Source: Chthonomonas sp. UBA2017
GTDB taxonomy: Bacteria > Armatimonadota > Fimbriimonadia > Fimbriimonadales > Fimbriimonadaceae
DNA: 64,000 nt
Reading direction: 5' to 3'
Assembly: GCA_002335425.1 (NCBI GenBank)
Contig: DDCB01000047.1
Location: 62,001 to 126,000 of the forward strand
Shown here: positions 60,170 through 64,000 of the stretch, piece after piece
Numbering within the stretch: position 1 is the first letter of the stretch
How the letters are laid out: every line of letters begins with the position of its first letter
Notes under the pieces: generated by a model
Told to the model about the DNA's origin: nothing
Database searches by the model: none
The model's input: only the letters and a program-made list of their open reading frames with translations
Program-made: the position numbers and the translations under genes

Positions 60170-60682
60170 TTACCAGGTGTACTTCTTCGGTTGCGTCTGA
60201 TCAGCGGGCGGACGAGAAGCTTTGGCGGTCGACTCGGGCATCACTGGGACCACTCGGTTCGCGTACGAGCGCACCCCCAGCACGACGCCAAAGCCGAGGG
60301 CTCCAAAGAGAATCCAGGTCCAAGAAAATCCCCCGGAGGGGCCGGCGGATTGAGCTTTTTGGGCGACCGCCAGCACGCGCTTCGCCTCTTCATCGGACTC
60401 TTTCTGCGAGTCCCGGGCTTGCTCGGCGCTCTGGAGAGCGGCGGCCGCATCCGATTCGGACGTTCCCTCCGGGGTCCCTTCGGCCTGGCCTTCGTAATCG
60501 ATGGCGTTTTGCTCGCTCAGGGTGGCCTGGTGGGCCTGCTGGGCGGCGACTTCCTCTTCGGTCTGGTTCGGGGCGAACTTGGCCCCCTCCGGCTTGTCTT
60601 TGATAAAGCCAAAGCTCATCGCGACGACACCGAGCAGGCTCAGAGTCCAAAGAATTCGCAGGGATCGGGCAGTAATGGTCAT
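60170..60682 (-). CDS. Small membrane protein, hypothetical
   Basis: The 170-residue protein has an N-terminal hydrophobic segment (ILWTLSLLGVVAMSFGF), a long acidic Glu/Gln/Ala-rich helical middle (TEEEVAAQQAHQATLSEQNAID...SAEQARDSQKESDEEAKRVLAVAQKA) likely to form a coiled coil, and a C-terminal membrane helix (WTWILFGALGFGVVLGV) before a basic Pro-rich end. Two membrane anchors with a coiled coil between suggest an envelope spacer or scaffold. No family recognised. ATG 60682 (GAGGG upstream) is preferred over 60715. Confidence 0.68.
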   Translation of the reverse strand: MTITARSLRILWTLSLLGVVAMSFGFIKDKPEGAKFAPNQTEEEVAAQQAHQATLSEQNAIDYEGQAEGTPEGTSESDAAAALQSAEQARDSQKESDEEAKRVLAVAQKAQSAGPSGGFSWTWILFGALGFGVVLGVRSYANRVVPVMPESTAKASRPPADQTQPKKYTW

Positions 60683-60803
60683 CGTTCGAGAACCCTCGAA
60701 GAGGTCGTTCCACATCCCGGGCCCGAATGGATCACCCTAGAAAAACGAGGAAAGCCCTGCAACCCCTTTAGAGGCTCCTGGGCGTGACCTGCCGCGCCGA
60801 ATC

Positions 60804-62342
60804 TTAGGCGAACTTCTTGTAGTTATTTTCGAACATCTCGAACAGCTCCTGAGCCTTCTTATCGTAGGCATCCGGATCGGCCCAGGTGTTGCGCGGCATC
60901 AAAATCTCGCTCGGCACGTTCGGGCAACTGGTCGGCACCGAAAGGCCAAAGATGGGGTCGGTCTCGAACGGGACGTTGTCGAGCTTGCCACTGAAAGCGG
61001 CGTTGATCATCGCCCGAGTGTAGGCCAGTTTCATTCGCGATCCGACGCCGTAAGGCCCTCCAGACCAGCCGGTGTTAATCAACCAAACTTGGCTCCCGTG
61101 CTCCGAAATCATCTTGCCGAGCAGCTCCGCATAAACCTTCGGTCGAAGCGGAAGGAACGGTGCGCCAAAGCAGGTCGAAAACGTGACTTGAGGTTCGGTG
61201 ACCCCGGCCTCGGTCCCGGCCACCTTCGCGGTGTAGCCGTTCAAAAAGTGATACATCGCTTGCTCGGGGGTGAGACGGCTGATCGGAGGCAGGACGCCCG
61301 ATGCGTCGCAGGTCAAAAAGGCGATGTTCTTCGGATGGCCGCCCACGCTCGGCTCGATCGAATTCTCGATGTAGTTCACCGGATAGGCGCATCGGGTGTT
61401 CTCGGTCAACGAAGCATCGTCGTAGTCTGGGATTCGCCGGTCGTCCATGATGACGTTCTCCAGAACCGAGCCAAATCGAATCGCATTCCAAATTTCTGGC
61501 TCGCCTTCTTTGCTCAGCTTGATGCACTTCGCATAGCATCCGCCTTCGAAGTTAAAGACGCCCTTGCTGGTCCAGCCATGTTCGTCATCGCCGATGAGCT
61601 TTCGCTCCTTGTCGGCGCTGAGGGTCGTTTTTCCGGTCCCCGACAAGCCGAAGAACAGGGCCGTATCCCCATCGGGGCCGATATTGGCCGAGCAGTGCAT
61701 GCTGAGAATGCCCTTGAGAGGCAAGAGGTAGTTCAGAATCGTAAAGACCGACTTTTTCATCTCGCCCGCGTATTGCGTGCCCATGATCAAGACCGTTTTT
61801 TCGCCGAAATTCAGCGCAATCGAAGCCTCGCTCCGGGTGCCATCCGTAGCAGGATCGGCGGTGAGATGGCAGAGGTCCACGACCGTCCACTCCGGCTCAA
61901 AAGTTGCCAGCTCTTCGGCCGTCGGTCGAATGAGGAGCTGCTTGATGAAGAGCGCGTGATACGGGCGCTCAACTAAGAATCGAACCTTGATTCGATGCTC
62001 AGGGTCGGCCCCGCCGTACGTGTCGATCTGATACAGCGTCTTGCCTTTGACGTACTCGTTCGCCTTGACGAGGAGCTTGCCAAACGTCTCCGGCGACATC
62101 TCGGCGTTGTTCTCCCACCAGATGTGGGCTTCGCTCGACGGCTCTCGAACCACGGCTTTGTCCTTTGGAGTTCGGCCCGTGTATTTACCGGTTCGTGCGA
62201 CCAACGCACCGTTCGCCGCAAGCTGATCGCCATCGCGCAGAGCGTGTTCGACAAGTTCGGCAATCGGCAGATTCTTGTAGATCGTAGTGGGGTGTTCGAG
62301 GTTGATCGGGGATTTCGTGCTGGTCATCGACGTCATGGTCAT
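60804..62342 (-). CDS. pckA: Phosphoenolpyruvate carboxykinase (ATP)
   Basis: PckA converts oxaloacetate and ATP to PEP for gluconeogenesis. The 512-residue protein has [22 protein letters not shown] near the N-terminus, [16 protein letters not shown], the kinase loop [15 protein letters not shown] (about residue 236), IGDDEHGW and [10 protein letters not shown], and [25 protein letters not shown] lies upstream of ATG 62342; Met3 and Met6 are alternatives. An inverted repeat lies about 80 nt upstream. A single-copy monocistronic unit is likely. Confidence 0.97.
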   Translation of the reverse strand: MTMTSMTSTKSPINLEHPTTIYKNLPIAELVEHALRDGDQLAANGALVARTGKYTGRTPKDKAVVREPSSEAHIWWENNAEMSPETFGKLLVKANEYVKGKTLYQIDTYGGADPEHRIKVRFLVERPYHALFIKQLLIRPTAEELATFEPEWTVVDLCHLTADPATDGTRSEASIALNFGEKTVLIMGTQYAGEMKKSVFTILNYLLPLKGILSMHCSANIGPDGDTALFFGLSGTGKTTLSADKERKLIGDDEHGWTSKGVFNFEGGCYAKCIKLSKEGEPEIWNAIRFGSVLENVIMDDRRIPDYDDASLTENTRCAYPVNYIENSIEPSVGGHPKNIAFLTCDASGVLPPISRLTPEQAMYHFLNGYTAKVAGTEAGVTEPQVTFSTCFGAPFLPLRPKVYAELLGKMISEHGSQVWLINTGWSGGPYGVGSRMKLAYTRAMINAAFSGKLDNVPFETDPIFGLSVPTSCPNVPSEILMPRNTWADPDAYDKKAQELFEMFENNYKKFA

Positions 62343-62423
62343 CGGTCCTCTTCAAAAGGAGCGACCCCAAAGCCCAAGGGGATGCGCATCCGCGCAGCCC
62401 ACGAGCCAAATTGGGGCGCAAAA

Positions 62424-62439
62424 GTAAACAGAAGTTTAC
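62424..62439. promoter_or_regulatory. Inverted repeat upstream of pckA
   Basis: GTAAAC-AGAA-GTTTAC forms 6-bp arms with a 4-nt centre, about 80 nt before the pckA start. It resembles an operator; metabolic control of pckA would make sense. Confidence 0.4.
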
Positions 62440-62478
62440 CCCGAGTTCGGGCGTCGCGAGAACATCCTCGATCTCTGC

Positions 62479-63576
62479 TTAGATCGAGCCTCTCCGTCCA
62501 ATCCCAAGGGCTCGTTGACGTAGCGCATGATCGACCAAAACCAGAGCCATCATCGCCTCGACCATCGGCACCGCTCGCGGCAGTACGCACGGGTCGTGCC
62601 GCCCTCGCCCCTTGAGCGTCGTATTCTCGCGCGAGGTCGTGACGGTCTGCTGTTCGGCCAAAATCGTCGCGACTGGCTTAAAGGCCGCTCGGACCAAGAT
62701 CGGCATCCCGTTGCTAATGCCTCCTTGGATGCCGCCCGAGGAGTTCGTTGGCGTGAACACTTCGCCCTCGGACGCCCGAAACGGATCGTTGTGTTCGGAG
62801 CCCCGCAGAAGGGTCCCGGCGAATCCGCTCCCGGACTCAAATCCTTTGCAAGCCGGCAGGCTGAGCAATGCCTTGGCCAAATCGGCTTCTAACCGGTCGA
62901 AGACCGGCTCGCCCCAGCCCGCGGGGACGCCCCGAGCGACCGCACCCACCACACCTCCGACCGAGTCACCTTGCTTGCGGACGGATTCGATGAGGGCCTG
63001 CATCTCCGTAGCCACCTCGGGGATGGGGCATCGGACCATGTTTTGATCGACCTCGGAGCGGGTCACCGAGAGGGCGTCGACCTCAGCGCGAATCGACTGG
63101 ACCGACTCCACCCAAGCCACAATTTCGACTCCAAAATCTCGGCGCAATAGAGCCTGGGCGAGGGCCCCCGCCGCGACTCGTCCGACGGTCTCCCGGGCAC
63201 TCGATCGCCCGCCTCCGCGCCAATCTCGAACCCCGTACTTGGCGTCGTAGGTGAAGTCGGCGTGGCTTGGTCGATACTTCGTGCGCATCTCGTCGTAATC
63301 GCCCGAGCGTGCGTCCTGGTTCCAGACGAGCATCGAGATCGGGGTCCCGGTCGTCACTCCGTCAAAGACCCCCGAGAGGATTTCGACGCGATCAGCTTCT
63401 TTGCGCTGGGTGACGATCCGACTCTGGCCGGGGCGACGACGGTCGAGCTCGGTTTGAATCTCGTCCACCGAGATCGGGAGGCCCGGCGGGCAGCCGTCGA
63501 CGACCACGCCCACCGCACCTCCATGCGATTCGCCCCATGTGCTGATCCGAAACAAAGTCCCGAACTGACTCGCCAT
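62479..63576 (-). CDS. aroC: Chorismate synthase
   Basis: AroC makes chorismate from EPSP with reduced FMN. The 365-residue protein has [18 protein letters not shown] (GESHG 15-19), [68 protein letters not shown] and [13 protein letters not shown], with the ending [35 protein letters not shown] lies 8 nt before ATG, suggesting a leaderless start. Other aro genes are not nearby. Confidence 0.97.
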   Translation of the reverse strand: MASQFGTLFRISTWGESHGGAVGVVVDGCPPGLPISVDEIQTELDRRRPGQSRIVTQRKEADRVEILSGVFDGVTTGTPISMLVWNQDARSGDYDEMRTKYRPSHADFTYDAKYGVRDWRGGGRSSARETVGRVAAGALAQALLRRDFGVEIVAWVESVQSIRAEVDALSVTRSEVDQNMVRCPIPEVATEMQALIESVRKQGDSVGGVVGAVARGVPAGWGEPVFDRLEADLAKALLSLPACKGFESGSGFAGTLLRGSEHNDPFRASEGEVFTPTNSSGGIQGGISNGMPILVRAAFKPVATILAEQQTVTTSRENTTLKGRGRHDPCVLPRAVPMVEAMMALVLVDHALRQRALGIGRRGSI

Positions 63577-63609
63577 CCCGACCTATTGTGGCTGAATTCG
63601 GGACCGGCT

Positions 63610-64000
63610 TCAGCTCGGGTTGCCGGTGCAAAACCCGTTGATCGTCATGAAGGGCGCCTCGGGGAACGGAATTTTGGGGCAGTAATAGTCCCTCGGGATC
63701 GCCGAGCCGCACTGCCAGTATTGAGGCGTCTGAACATTCGCTCGAATCCACTTCGCTCGGCCGTCATAGAACCCGAAGTTCGCACCTCCCGAGTGGCTTG
63801 TTGTCGGGCAGTCGCCTGCTGGCCAATAGTAGCCGTCGTTCAGCGTCCGTTGCTCGTGGATCAAGACCACGAACCCCGATGGCCGCTCGACCATCGCCGC
63901 CGGGATGAAGTCTGCCGCCCCGTTCATCGAATAGCTCAGGAGCTTCTCGGGGCGAGTTTCTGTGGGGCTCAGATACACCCGAGTCTCCTTCAAGTACGGG
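63610..64000 (-). CDS. Partial DUF1559 / H-X9-DG prepilin-like protein (C-terminal part)
   Basis: The frame enters from beyond 64000 (PYLKETRVYLSPTETRPEKLLSYSMNG) and ends at 63610. The PYLK..RVYLSPTE start, the GAAD...Y-type middle and HSGGANFGFYDGRAKWIRA (the H-X9-DG motif) match the C-terminal region of DUF1559 proteins, which start with a type-IV-pilin-like N-terminus. These are abundant in Planctomycetes and Armatimonadota, and their function is largely unknown. A TTG at 63993 would open a shorter frame, but the homologous residues continue upstream, so it is scored as 5'-partial. Confidence 0.85.
   Translation of the reverse strand, partial: PYLKETRVYLSPTETRPEKLLSYSMNGAADFIPAAMVERPSGFVVLIHEQRTLNDGYYWPAGDCPTTSHSGGANFGFYDGRAKWIRANVQTPQYWQCGSAIPRDYYCPKIPFPEAPFMTINGFCTGNPS

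Overview
This 64-kb window is a GC-rich bacterial chromosome segment. It carries two PEP-CTERM proteins, the C-terminal half of a DUF1559 (H-X9-DG) prepilin-like protein, a secreted protease ending in a dockerin-like tail, a very large BNR/Asp-box exoprotein, many lipoproteins and a partial flagellar export cluster. This mix fits Armatimonadota (Fimbriimonadia-like) best, with Planctomycetota as the alternative. That placement is inference from gene content; there is no rRNA gene to test it. I saw no CRISPR array, intact insertion sequence or prophage.

Layout. 1-5.4 kb (minus): a cut-off lipoprotein, then pyrC-pyrB-pyrR with an AhpE-like peroxiredoxin, and a Ser/Thr kinase with an unusual nucleotide loop. 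5.5-8.4 kb: SDR reductase, DinB protein, methyltransferase, aat and a small Cys protein. 8.4-8.56 kb: a possible stand-alone small RNA. 8.56-11.6 kb (minus): a RAYT-derived protein, leuB and trmFO. 11.7-17 kb (plus): fliM-fliY-fliO-fliP-fliQ-fliR-flhB. 17-26 kb (plus): flavin reductase, smc, VanW protein, then rpsL-rpsG-fusA behind a structured leader with an attenuator-like terminator. 26-36 kb: M50 protease, two paralogous proteins, a giant matrixin, GyrI-like and anchor-type proteins, PhyH dioxygenase and tRNA-Thr. 36-45 kb: a histone-H1-like protein, panB-panC, Bcp, the BNR exoprotein, mazG, a P-loop kinase and mrp. 45-64 kb: RraB-like protein, ABC-2 permease, two PEP-CTERM proteins, RRM protein, nucleotide cyclase, cinA, dsbD, a lipoprotein cyclophilin, Nif3, a deacetylase with a GH65 lipoprotein, pckA, aroC and the prepilin-like fragment.

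Gene organisation is compact. Start/stop overlaps of the ATGA or TTGA type link pyrB-pyrC, methyltransferase-aat, leuB-trmFO, fliQ-fliR, panB-panC and mrp-kinase. Two convergent pairs share a single CTAG as both stop codons. Many first genes have a TANNNT/CANNAT hexamer 6-11 nt upstream of the start codon, which suggests frequent leaderless transcription. Other genes have clear Shine-Dalgarno sequences. Functional themes are pyrimidine, leucine, pantothenate and chorismate biosynthesis, thiol redox control, flagellar export, translation, and an extracellular protein/carbohydrate programme.
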